Under the pieces are notes generated by a model. That model had not been told where the DNA came from, did not search any database, and saw only the letters and a list, made by a program, of their open reading frames with translations. This document shows, piece by piece, positions 11,224 to 21,368 of a stretch of DNA of 64,000 nucleotides (its first letter is position 1; every line of letters begins with the position of its first letter). Source of the stretch: Anaeramoeba ignava (Eukaryota; Metamonada; Anaeramoebidae); assembly GCA_028826165.1 (NCBI GenBank), contig JAPDFW010000074.1:186001-250000 (forward strand), given 5' to 3'. A program made the translations under genes and the position numbers.

Positions 11224-14200
11224 ATGTCTAAAACTGGTTTTTTAAAGAATTTTAGAATTAAAATTGGAGGTGATCAAGTTCCAAATCTTCAAGAAAAAGA
11301 AGATAAAGATAAAAATGAAAATGAAAATGAAAATGAAAATGAAAATAAAAATGGAAATGAAAATATGGATCGTAAATTGACATTTACAAACAGATTTATT
11401 GATGTTCACACAAAAGCCAATCAAAAAGAGAAAATTAAAAAAACAAATGAAATTGACAATACAAAAAAATCAAATGAAAATGAAAATGAAAATAAAAATG
11501 AAAATAAAAATGAAAATGAAAATGAAAATGAAATTGAAAATGAAAATGAAATTGACAACACAAAAAAATCAAATAAAGATGACAAAAAAGATGATTTATT
11601 TGGATTCATTGACTTTGAAGACTTAATTCGGGATGACTTTGACGAAGAAGATTTTGATGAAAAAATTGATTCACTTTTACAAATCGAAAAAAACGAAAAA
11701 TTTGAGGATTTACTTCATCAAGCAGAAAATAAATTAGGAATTCATTTAGAAAGCACTGAAAATGAAAGAGAAGATGATCCAGATATTTTAAACATTGAAA
11801 ATCAATTTTCAGATATTGATTATCTTTCAGAAAATGAAGAACCAAATGATGAACAAGAAAATCTAATGGAAGATTCAATTGAATTAAATAATGAAGATGA
11901 AAAAGAAAAATCAGATTCAAAAAATGATTCAGAAGTTTCAAAACATCCAAAAAAAACCATAATTCGAATGGATTTAGCAAAAATTATTTCTCCAGTATTA
12001 ATATTAATTTCAAAATGAATATTAAAATGAATTTTAAATTTAATATTTATTATTTTTAATTTAATATTAATTTATTATTAGACTACCAAAGATAATTCTA
12101 ATTCAAGATCTAAATTTAGGACTGTTAGTATTACAACTTTCCAATTAAAATTTAAAATGAAATTTAAAATGAAATGAAAAATTAAAAATTAAAAATTAAA
12201 ATTTCAATTAAAATGAAAAAGATTAAATCAATGAAATCAATTCATACAGCTTTCCAATTTGAAGAAAATGAAACTGATGCTCTTGAAAATGAACAAATTA
12301 TAGATATTGCTGAAAAAGTTACTTGGATATGTCCACTTCCAACAGGAAATACTCTACCTTTAGTTGGTGAATTACATCTAACAAATTTTAGATTAATTTT
12401 TGTTCCAAAAGAATTAACTGCTCATGTAGTTTTAAAATATTATGCTCATAATCAAAAAATAATTTGAATCATTATAATAATTTTTTTTTGATTTGATTTC
12501 AAAATAATTTAGAATAAAGTTTATAATCGTCAAAGAAATCCAGAATTCACATTAGGAGCAATTCAAAAAGTTGAAAAATTTGGTGGACAATCTTCAAGTC
12601 GAGGTTTGTTGATGATATTTTTATATTCCAGTTTATAATCAATAATAATCTCAAAATATAAATATAAATTTATTAAAAAATTATAAAGGAAAACTTGCAT
12701 ATGGATTTGATGTGACAAGCAATGAATTCCAAACAGCAAAATTTTGTTTTGTTAGAAAAAATCATAGCAGAAGACATTTATATTTAAATTTAATTGCAAA
12801 ATCATTTAATTCAAATATGACAAAATCATTTGCTTTTGAACATAAAACAAAAAAAGTTATAGATTCTGGTTGGGAAATATTTGATATTAGAAAAGAATTT
12901 CAAAGACAAGGTAGAAAGAAATAAAACAAAATGAATTAATTTGAAAATGAATTAATTTGGAAATAAATTAATTTGGAAATAAATTAATTTGGAAATAAAT
13001 TAATTTGGAAATAAATTAATTTGGAAATAAATTAATTTGAAAATAAATTAATTTGGAAATAAATTAATTTGAAAATCAATTAATTTGGAAAATAAATTAA
13101 TTTGGAAATAAATTAATTTGGAAATAAATTAATTTGGAAATAAATTAATTTGGAAAATAAATTAATTTGGAAATCAATTAATTTGGAAATTAATTTGGAA
13201 ATCAATTAATTTGGAAATCAATTAATTTGGAAATAAATTAATTTGAAAATAAATTAATTTGGATATCAATTAATTTGGAAATCAATTAATATAAAAATGA
13301 ATTAATTTGGAAATAAATTAATTTGGAAATAAATTAATTTGGAAATAAATTAATTTGAAAATCAATTAATTTGGAAATCAATTAATTTGAAAATCAAATT
13401 AATTTGAAAATCAATTAATATAAAAGGAATACCAAATACTGAATGGGTTATTTCAGGAATCAATCAAAAATACTCTTTATGTTCAACTTATCCTAATAGA
13501 ATTGTAATTCCAGCAAAAATTTCTGAGAGATATTTAAAATCTGTTGCACATTTTCGAACAGAAAATCGATTACCACTTTTAACATGGAAAGCTCCAGATA
13601 GACCAAGTGCATTAATACGTTCATCTCAACCAAAAACATGTAGAAATGAAAATTGAAATTTAAACAAATAACAAATTGATAAATTGAAAAATTGATAAAA
13701 ATTTTTTCTGTTTTTTCAAAAAGATTCCAAAAAATCAAAAGGTGCAGAAGATGAAAAATTTATCACTCAAATATTTCGGACAAACCCAAATGGATCTGCA
13801 TTAAGAGTATTAGATTGCAGATCACAAACTGAAGTTTCTAATTCTGCAAAAGAATTAGGATTTGAATCACCAGATAAATACAGAGAAGTTATCCATGAAT
13901 TTCTTGGAATTGAAAAACCTCAAATTGTTCGTGAAAGTTATAACAAACTTAGAAATTTATGTCTCACTTCAATTTTCCAAGACAGAAAATGGTTTTCTTC
14001 AATGGAAGAAACAAATTGGCTTCAAATGATCCAAAAAATTATGGAAGCAGCAAAAAAAGTTGTTAATTATATGAAAGGAGATTACTCTGTTCTTGTCCAT
14101 TCTACTTATGGATGGGATAGAAGTGTTACCGAAGATACTCCTGTTATTTGTCGTTTATTTGGTTCAAAAATTATCATTCGCAAAATTTCTCAACTTGCAA

Positions 14201-15958
14201 AAGAAAATAAATGGGAAATGGAAAATGAATTTATTTCAAGAGAAATTGCAGAACCCTTAGAATCTCTTGAAGTGTGGACTGAAAAAGGTTTCACAAAAGT
14301 AAACCAAATTATCCGCCACCAAACTAATGAAGATATTATTAGAGTTTCTACACAAACAGCATCTGTGGATGTGACAACAGGTCATAGTTTACTTGATCCA
14401 AATGGATCCAAAATTCGTTCTGATTCTGTTGTTATTGGAGATCCACTTTTGCACGTGGATTGTCCAAAATTGGAAGAAAATGAAATATCAAATTTATCAA
14501 AGGAAATTTCTTGGATTTTTGGTTTGTTTTGTGCAAATGGAAATTTGAATACAAAAGAAAAAGTATTAGAAAAGAAATGGAATATTCTAAGTATGAATAA
14601 TCAGGTTCTTAATAAAGCAAAATCTATTATTGAAGAATTGATTTTTAAACAAGAAATGAACCAATTTTCTGGAACTGAAATTGTTATTTTGTGTGCTGAA
14701 AATGAAGGAAATACATTCCAATTAATAATAAATCCAAATGCGGATACGCAATTAAAACATAGATTTATTGAATATTGGAAAAATATATTCTGTAAAATAC
14801 ATGAAAATGATGAAGAATCAACAGATAAAATTGAAATTCCTGATTTTATTTTTAATTGTGAAAACAAAATCAAATCAAAATTTTGGGAAGGATTCTCAAG
14901 TGGAGTTAAAACAAACTTTGGAAATTGGCAACAAAAAAACATGAGCAAAATACAATTTAAATCAACAAATACATCTTTAATTTGCGGAACATATCTTTTG
15001 GCACAATATTTCGGATACAAACCAACAATAAGAATTGAGAATAATATCAAGGAATATGAAAATTGCGAGTATTCTCTTAGATTGTGGAAAAAAGCAAAAA
15101 ACAAAAACAAAACAGAATATGATCAAATTACCAATCTAACAAGATATTCTCTTCCAAATAAAAAATGTTATGTTTATGATATATCAACAGAAAATCATCA
15201 TTTCCATGCAGGAATAGGAAGAATGGTAGTTCACAACACTGCGCAAGTTTGTGCACTCGCAGAACTTTTTCAAGATCCTTATTACAGAACAATAACTGGA
15301 TTTGAAGTTTTAATTGAAAAGGAATGGATCAGTTTTGGACATCCGTTTTTTTCCAATAATGGAAATAGTTTTCATACATCCAAAAATAAGAATAACAGTG
15401 AAAATGATTTTTATCCAATATTTATTCAATGGTTGGATTGTGTTTATCAATGCTTGATTCAATTTCCTAATTATCTGGAATTTAATGAAGCTTTTCTGCT
15501 TGCGATTGCAGAAAATATTTATTCTTTAAGATTTGGAACATTTTTATTTGTTTCAGAAAAAGAAAGAAATCGTTTAAAAACTCAAGAAAATTGTTATTCT
15601 TTATGGACATTTCTGAATGAAAATCGAGAGAATTATATCAATCCATCATTTATGAAATCTAATTTTGTACTTGAACCAAGCACTTCAATGCTTCATATTA
15701 AATTTTGGACAAAGTAAATTATTTTATCAAGAACAACAAAAAATGATTTATTATTTATTTTTTAATTTATTTTTTAGTTATTATCTCCAATATTTATTCC
15801 CATCAATTATTGAAGAATTTGGAACTAAAGAAAATTTCATTCTTAGTAAATGTTTGGATATTTCTGAAAGAATAAATGAAATGGAAAAGGAAGAGCAAGA
15901 AATTATGAAAGAAATTGAAGAAATGAAGAAAAAATTAAAGAAGAAAGATGATAATTAA
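11224..15958 (+). CDS. Myotubularin-family pseudophosphatase interrupted by an intein
   Basis: Myotubularins bind and dephosphorylate PI3P and PI(3,5)P2 on endosomes; inactive members act as adaptors. Inferred exons: 11224-11994, 12082-12123, 12222-12425, 12513-12603, 12689-12910, 13427-13639, 13724-15713, 15778-15958; phases agree at every join, 1237 residues before protein splicing and 865 after. Order: an acidic N/E-rich leader (1-270), PH-GRAM (about 300-430, with VGELHLTNFRLIFVP and VEKFGGQSSSRG), phosphatase domain (SLCSTYPNRIVIP, LPLLTWKAPDRPSALIRSSQP, then the active-site loop), intein 648-1019, the rest of the phosphatase domain (DPYYRTITGFEVLIEKEW) and a C-terminal coiled coil. The catalytic CX5R loop reads HSTYGWDR, with Ser641 replacing Cys, so it should be inactive. 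Joining the acidic leader to the PH-GRAM exons is less certain than the rest. Confidence 0.92.
12911..13426. repeat. 16-nt tandem array filling a myotubularin intron
   Basis: The 516-nt intron runs from GTAGAA to AAAAG and is almost wholly AATTTGGAAATAAATT units, with AATCAATT variants. Splicing joins GWEIFDIRKEFQRQ to GIPNTEWVISGINQKY in frame (phase 1). The unit is unlike any other array in the window. Confidence 0.85.
14122..15237 (+). other. Intein (372 residues) in the myotubularin active-site loop
   Basis: In-frame protein-splicing element between Arg647 and Thr1020 of the host. It begins SVTEDTPV (Ser1 nucleophile, block A), has TxxH in VTTGHSLL (block B, Thr85 and His88), and ends with VYDISTENHHFHAG and GRMVVHN before a +1 Thr, the standard C-terminal blocks. 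Residues 130-140 (SWIFGLFCANG) and 253-263 (around FWEGFSSGVK) occupy the two LAGLIDADG positions, with IPDFIFN before the second, but Asn139 and Val262 replace the catalytic Asp residues, so the homing endonuclease looks dead. From recalled family patterns, the start, end, +1 Thr and block spacing most resemble inteins at the pol-c site of family-B DNA polymerases, including those of giant viruses; this origin is inference. No stop, frameshift or repeat array interrupts it, so splicing activity is plausible. Confidence 0.93.
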
Positions 15959-16064
15959 TAAGAAGATGATTTTTGAATTGATTATTAAATGAATTATTAT
16001 TTAAATTGATTTTTTTTATCGAAATTAACTTTTCTCTTCTTTTTAAATAAAATGAATTTTGAAA

Positions 16065-17249
16065 TCAATTTTTTGTTTTTTCTCCGTTTAATTCTTTCAA
16101 CTCTTCTAAACAACTATCATCTTTATCGATACTATTATAATCAATCAAACATTGTTTAAGATTTTTCTTTTGTTTCAAAGCTTGAATAATAATTCTTGCT
16201 CCATTTCCAGTGATAAAATTTCCATTAACATTAATAACTTCAATAACAGGATTTTCTTTGATTGCTTTTGCAATTTCTTCAGTGCAAAGATCTGAAATGT
16301 AATTTGAAGGCGCATCCAATATTTTGAGGCTTTGATTTAAATTGGATGATAAAATTGTGAAAATTTCTTTTAATCCTTCATCTCCAAGTGAACATGAACC
16401 AATTAAGATATGCTCAATAGATTGATTTTTGGAAAGGAAATTTGCAATTAAACTTCCTCCCTTTTCTTTCAAAGTTTTGATGCCTGACATTTTTAATATT
16501 TTCAAGGATGGAAGCTTTGATAAACTTGCCAAAATGGGTTCGAATTCATCGCAAGTAAAAGGAATTCCTGTTAAATTTAAAGAAGAAATATTGTTATTGA
16601 TTTCGATCCAATTTGAAATTTGTTGATAAGAATCCATAACTGGATTAAAAGCAAAAGAAATATCAATAATTGAATCAACTTTGTTTTGTATTAAGGATTG
16701 GAAAAAGATTTCTGCTCCTTTTGAAGTAATTCCATTTGATCTTAAATCAATAATTTTCAGTGATTTATTAAATGGGAAAATTTTTGATAAAGAAATAATT
16801 CCTTCATCACTTAAATTAGTTATTCCTAAATTGAGATCCTCGATTGTATGATTTTGCATCAGAAGTTCGCCAAGTTTTTGATAAGATTGTTCTCCAAAAT
16901 CATTTTGATTTAAATCAAGTTTTTTCACTGTGGAATTTTTGAGTAATCCATTTAGAATTGAACAAATACTTGAATCATTGAAATGATTTGAATGAAGATC
17001 AAGTTGAATAATTGATTTATTTTTTTCAATCATTTTTTCTATTAATTTCGCAGATTTTTCTTGAATTTCTTCTGATACTTCAAAACAAGCTTCAATCTTT
17101 AAATTTTTCACTGTTTGATTTAATTCCATTGTTTGACAAAATGTTTCGAAATTTTGGATCAATTCTTCTGATTGCCAAAAAGAAAGAGAATCCATTTTTT
17201 CATCTTGTTTTTGAAGTGGTTGAATAATTTCTTGTAAAAAATTTTCCAT
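16065..17249 (-). CDS. RNI-like leucine-rich repeat protein
   Basis: A 394-residue single-exon protein. After a short acidic N-terminus (1-45), it is made of ribonuclease-inhibitor-type leucine-rich repeats of about 28 residues, for example SIIQLDLHSNHFNDSSIC, TVKKLDLNQNDFGEQSYQKL and SLKIIDLRSNGITSKGAEIF, continuing to the C-terminus. Proteins of this kind are binding scaffolds, and RanGAP has the same repeat type, but I see no feature that assigns it to RanGAP. It converges on the myotubularin gene (106 nt between stops) and starts 63 nt from the divergent broken RCC1 copy. Confidence 0.85.
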   Translation of the reverse strand: MENFLQEIIQPLQKQDEKMDSLSFWQSEELIQNFETFCQTMELNQTVKNLKIEACFEVSEEIQEKSAKLIEKMIEKNKSIIQLDLHSNHFNDSSICSILNGLLKNSTVKKLDLNQNDFGEQSYQKLGELLMQNHTIEDLNLGITNLSDEGIISLSKIFPFNKSLKIIDLRSNGITSKGAEIFFQSLIQNKVDSIIDISFAFNPVMDSYQQISNWIEINNNISSLNLTGIPFTCDEFEPILASLSKLPSLKILKMSGIKTLKEKGGSLIANFLSKNQSIEHILIGSCSLGDEGLKEIFTILSSNLNQSLKILDAPSNYISDLCTEEIAKAIKENPVIEVINVNGNFITGNGARIIIQALKQKKNLKQCLIDYNSIDKDDSCLEELKELNGEKTKN

Positions 17250-17312
17250 TTTTTTAAAATAAAAATGAAAAAAATGAAAAAATGAAAAATCATTTTTTTT
17301 CTTTTTTAAAAA
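17250..17312. promoter_or_regulatory. 63-nt divergent intergenic region (LRR / RCC1-BTB copy)
   Basis: Only 63 nt of A/T runs separate two start codons pointing outward. If both genes are transcribed, their promoters overlap. No motif recognised. Confidence 0.35.
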
Positions 17313-19062
17313 ATGAATGAAATTTTATTTTTTGGTTTAAATAAATATCCAAAACTTTTTACAAATCAACCCAAAAAAATTTTTCGAATAACTCAAGTTA
17401 AATTTGAAAATGAAAATGAAAAACAAATTAAACAAATTTCATCAGGAGATTTTTCAGTAATTTTTCTTTTTAAAAATGGCAAAGCAATAGAATATTTAAA
17501 TGATAGTTCAAATCAAAATCCTGAAAAATCCAAATTGAAGAAAATATTCAAAAAGTAACTGTTGGTGATAAAAATGAAGCTATTTTAACAATAGAAGGAA
17601 ATGTATTTGCCAAAGGAAGAAAGATATTAATCCAAATAATCCAAATGAATTTATCAATATTTCATCATTAATTGAAGATCCAAATGATAGAATAATTCAA
17701 GATGTTGTTTCTTCAGCTGATTCAATTTACTTATTAACTTCAAATCAAAATGTTTATGGAATTGGTTCAAATAAATATGGTCAACTTGGTTTTGATTCTA
17801 AAACACTTGATAAAACAGAAAAACCAATTTTAATGATGAAAAATGTTTCTAAAATATTTTCAGGAAATTATTCACTTGCTGTTTTTCTTTTGAATTCAAA
17901 TCAAGAATTATTTGGATGCGGATATAATTATACTGGTCAACTTGGTTTAGGAATAACGGAAGAAAAAGTCGATAAATTAACCCAAAATCCAAAATATTCC
18001 AAAAGGCAAAATAATTGATATTCAAGTTGGTTCTTCTCATTCATTAATTTTAGTTGAAAATGAAAAAGATGGAAAAAGAAAACTTTATTCATGTGGCTAT
18101 TCAATATTTACAGGGATTGGAAAGAGTGTTGATACAAGAGAATTTACTGAAACCAAATCATCTTTATTTGAAAATGATAATATTCGTGAAATTTCTGTTG
18201 GAAATTATCATACTTTGATTTTCACTTCAAATGAGAAATTGATAGGATTTGGAACAAATAATTATGGTGAATTAGGAACTGGGAAAAAAGGCACCGAGAA
18301 AATTCCAATTCAAATTCGAACTTCCTAAATTAAGATTTAATGAAGAAATTTCTAATTATCATTTTTCTTGTAATACGAAATGCTCATTTCTTTATTATTC
18401 TCCTTTTCTCTCTTCTTTTTCCAATCTTGAAGAAGATTTGATAAAACTATTTAGAAAAAAAGAATTTTGCAATATTTCATTTAAAACAGAAAATGGAGAA
18501 ATAATTGAAGCTCATAAATTAATATTAAAATATAGATTAAAAGATGAAAATCAAATTGAAAAACTTCAAGAAATTATTTCAAATAAATCAATTAAAGAAT
18601 CCAAATCAAATATTTGAAATGATTTATTCAAACAGAATAATAAATCCAATATTATATTCTGAAATTAAAGAAATTATAAATTTAAATGAAAAAATTGAAG
18701 AAACAATGAAAAGAATTTATTTAAATGAAAATGAAAAAGATTTTATAATTGAAAGAAAAGAAAAAGAATATACATTTCCAAAATTAATATTAATAATGAG
18801 AAGTGAATTATATCGAGGAATGTTTTTATCTGTAAATGAAGATAAATCTAATAAAGTTACAGATTATAGTGAATTAAGTAATAAATCATTTCAAATATTT
18901 GAATATTGGATTTATTCAAATCAAATCAAAGATGAAATTGAAATTACACAAGAAATAATTGATGAAATTCAAATTGGAATTGATTATTTTCAATTAAATC
19001 AAACATATCCAAATTTATTGGATTTATTAAAAAATAAATTTAATAATCAAAATCAAAATTAA
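17313..19062 (+). pseudogene. RCC1-BTB gene copy with several frameshifts
   Basis: This is a near-copy of the intact gene at 19433-21277 on the opposite strand. The start (MNEILFFGLNKYP), RCC1 blades (GCGYNYTGQLGLG, GFGTNNYGELGTGKKG) and BTB end (LIMRSELYRGMFLSV) are recognisable, but the frame breaks relative to the intact copy near 17524-17530 (one A fewer), 17612-17624 (two extra bases), 17979-17983 (extra C), 18314-18321 (extra base) and 18599-18603 (extra C). Longest remaining open pieces are 17313-17558, 17833-18018 and 18544-19062. Expressed frameshift recoding or assembly error are alternatives; several small indels in one copy make a decaying duplicate most likely. Confidence 0.82.
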
Positions 19063-19380
19063 AATCAAAATTAAAATTAAAATTAAAATTAAAATCAAAA
19101 ATTAAAAATTAAAATTAAAATCAAAATCAAAATCAAAATCAAAATCAAAATTAAAATTCAAATTAAAATTAAAATTAAAATTAAAATTAAAATTAAAATT
19201 AAAATTAAAAATTAAAATCAAAATTAAAATTAAAATTAAAATTAAAATCAAAATCAAAATCTAAAATTAAAATTAAAATCAAAATTAAAATTAAATTTAA
19301 AATTAAAATTAAAATTTAAAATCAAAATTAAAATTAAAATTAAAATTAAATTTAATAAAAAAAAGAAAAAGAAAACAATT
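19063..19380. repeat. AAAATT/AAAATC hexamer array between inverted RCC1-BTB copies
   Basis: About 300 nt of 6-nt AAAATT and AAAATC units lie directly after the stop of the broken copy and before the 3' end of the intact copy, at the centre of the inverted duplication. No coding content; 19381-19432 is T-rich 3' sequence of the intact gene. Confidence 0.8.
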
Positions 19381-19432
19381 TTTAAAATGAATTTTTTCTT
19401 GTTTTTTCTTTTTTAAATCAATTTCTTTGAAT

Positions 19433-21277
19433 TTAAAAAATCAAGCAATCTCTTTTTTGATTTTGTTTTAATTTGTGTTTCTTGTTTTGATTATTAAATT
19501 TGTTTTTTAATAAATCCAATAAATTTGGATTTGTTTGATTTAATTGAAAATAATCAATTCCAATTTTGATTTCATCAATAATTTCTTGTGTAATTTGAAT
19601 TTCATCTTTAATTTGATTTGAATAAATCCAATATTCAAATATTTGAAATGATTTATTACTTAATTCACTATAATCTGTAACTTTATTAGATTTATCTTCT
19701 GTTACAGATAAAAACATTCCTCGATATAATTCACTTCTCATTATTAATATTAATTTAGGAAATTTATATTCTTTTTCTTTTCTTTCAATTATAAAATCTT
19801 TTTCATTTTCATTTAAATAAATTCTTTTCATTGTTTCTTCAATTTTTTCATTTAAATTTATAATTTCTTTAATTTCAGAATATAATTTTGGATTTATTAT
19901 TCTGTTTGAATAAATCATTTCAAATATTTGATTTGATTCTTTAATTGATTTATTTGAAATGATTTCTTGAAGTTTTTCAATTTCATTTTCATCTTTTAAT
20001 CTATATTTCAATATTAATTTATGAGCTTCAATTATTTCTCCATTTTCGGTTTTAAATGAAATATTACAAAATTCTTTTTTTCTAAATAGTTTTATCAAAT
20101 CTTCTTCAAGATTGGAAAAAGAAGAGAGAAAAGGAGAATAATAAATAAACAATTTATTATATCCACAAGAAAGATGATAATTAGAAATATCTTCATTAAA
20201 TCTTAATTTAGGAAGTTGAATTTGAATTGGAACTTTTTGGATGCCTTTTTTCCCAGTTCCTAATTGACCATAATTATTACCTCCAAATCCAATCAATTTC
20301 TCATTTGAAGTTAGAATCAAAGTGTTATTATATCCAACAGAAATTTCACGAATATTATCATCATTTTCAAATAAAGATGATTTGATTTCAGTAAATTCTC
20401 TTGTATCTTTATTTTTTTTCCCAAGTCCATTATATTCATAATCTCCACATGAATAAAGTTTTCTTTTTGGATTTTCATTTTCATTTTGATTTTCTTCTTC
20501 ATCTTCAATCAACATTATTGAATGATTAAATCCACCTTGAATATCAATTATTTTGCCTTTTGGAATATTTTGGATTTTGGTTAATTTTTGGATATTTGCT
20601 TCTTTTATTGATTCTCCTAATCCAAGTTGACCATGATAATTATATCCGCATCCAAATAATTCTTGATTTGAATTTAAAAGAAAAAGACAATCTGAATAAT
20701 TTCCTGAAAATATTTTAGAAACATTTTTCATCATTAAAATTGGTTTTTCTGTTTTATCAAGTATTTCAGAATCTAAAGCAAGTTGACCAAATTGATTTGA
20801 ACCAATTCCATAAACATTTTGATTTGAAGTTAATAAGTAAATTGAACCATGCCCAGAAACAACATCTTGAATTATTCTATCATTTGGATCTTCAATTAAT
20901 GATGAAATATTAATAAATTCATTTGGATTATTTGAATTAATATCTTTTCCTTTGGCAAATGCATTTCCTTCTATTGTTAAAATAGCTTCATTTTTATAAC
21001 CAACAGTTACTTTTTGAATATTTTCTTCAATTTGGATTTTTTCAGGATTTTGATTTGAACTATCATTTAAATATTCTATTGCTTTGCCATTTTCAAAAAG
21101 GAAAATTACTGAATATAAACCTGATGAAATTTGTTTAATTTGTTTTTCATTTTCATTTTCATTTTCATTTTCATTTTCATTTTCAAATTTAAATTGAATT
21201 GGTTTTGTTATTTTTTCTGGTTCATTTTTGATAAGTATTGGATATTTATTCCAACCAAAAAATAAACAATCATTCAT
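19433..21277 (-). CDS. RCC1-repeat protein with C-terminal BTB domain and CaaX-like end
   Basis: A 614-residue single-exon protein. RCC1-type propeller repeats fill about residues 1-370 (GIGSNQFGQLALD, GCGYNYHGQLGLG, GFGGNNYGQLGTGKKG), with an E/N-rich microsatellite near residue 35. A BTB-like region follows (about 385-600), starting FCNISFKTENGEIIEAHKL and containing LIMRSELYRGMFLSV, shared with the ankyrin-BTB protein. The C-terminus is basic and ends CLIF, which fits a prenylation CaaX box, so membrane attachment is possible but unproven. The RCC1 part could act as an exchange factor or only as a binding platform. The inverted, frameshifted copy at 17313-19062 shows this gene is recently duplicated. 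Confidence 0.88.
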   Translation of the reverse strand: MNDCLFFGWNKYPILIKNEPEKITKPIQFKFENENENENENENEKQIKQISSGLYSVIFLFENGKAIEYLNDSSNQNPEKIQIEENIQKVTVGYKNEAILTIEGNAFAKGKDINSNNPNEFINISSLIEDPNDRIIQDVVSGHGSIYLLTSNQNVYGIGSNQFGQLALDSEILDKTEKPILMMKNVSKIFSGNYSDCLFLLNSNQELFGCGYNYHGQLGLGESIKEANIQKLTKIQNIPKGKIIDIQGGFNHSIMLIEDEEENQNENENPKRKLYSCGDYEYNGLGKKNKDTREFTEIKSSLFENDDNIREISVGYNNTLILTSNEKLIGFGGNNYGQLGTGKKGIQKVPIQIQLPKLRFNEDISNYHLSCGYNKLFIYYSPFLSSFSNLEEDLIKLFRKKEFCNISFKTENGEIIEAHKLILKYRLKDENEIEKLQEIISNKSIKESNQIFEMIYSNRIINPKLYSEIKEIINLNEKIEETMKRIYLNENEKDFIIERKEKEYKFPKLILIMRSELYRGMFLSVTEDKSNKVTDYSELSNKSFQIFEYWIYSNQIKDEIQITQEIIDEIKIGIDYFQLNQTNPNLLDLLKNKFNNQNKKHKLKQNQKRDCLIF

Positions 21278-21368
21278 TTTTTAAAAAGAAAAAAAATGAA
21301 AAAAATGATTTTTGAATTTAATTTAAATTTTAATTTTAATTTTGAAAAAAAATGTTATTAATTAATTT

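Noticed and set aside
11224-12018. Acidic protein as a separate gene
   Set aside because: A phase-0 donor at 11995 and a 42-nt in-phase exon link it to the PH-GRAM exons; I kept it as the myotubularin leader, though a separate gene is not excluded.
14122-15237. Spliceosomal intron instead of intein
   Set aside because: Open throughout for 372 codons, carries Hint motifs at both ends and lacks the repeat or T-rich character and GT...AG borders of introns here.
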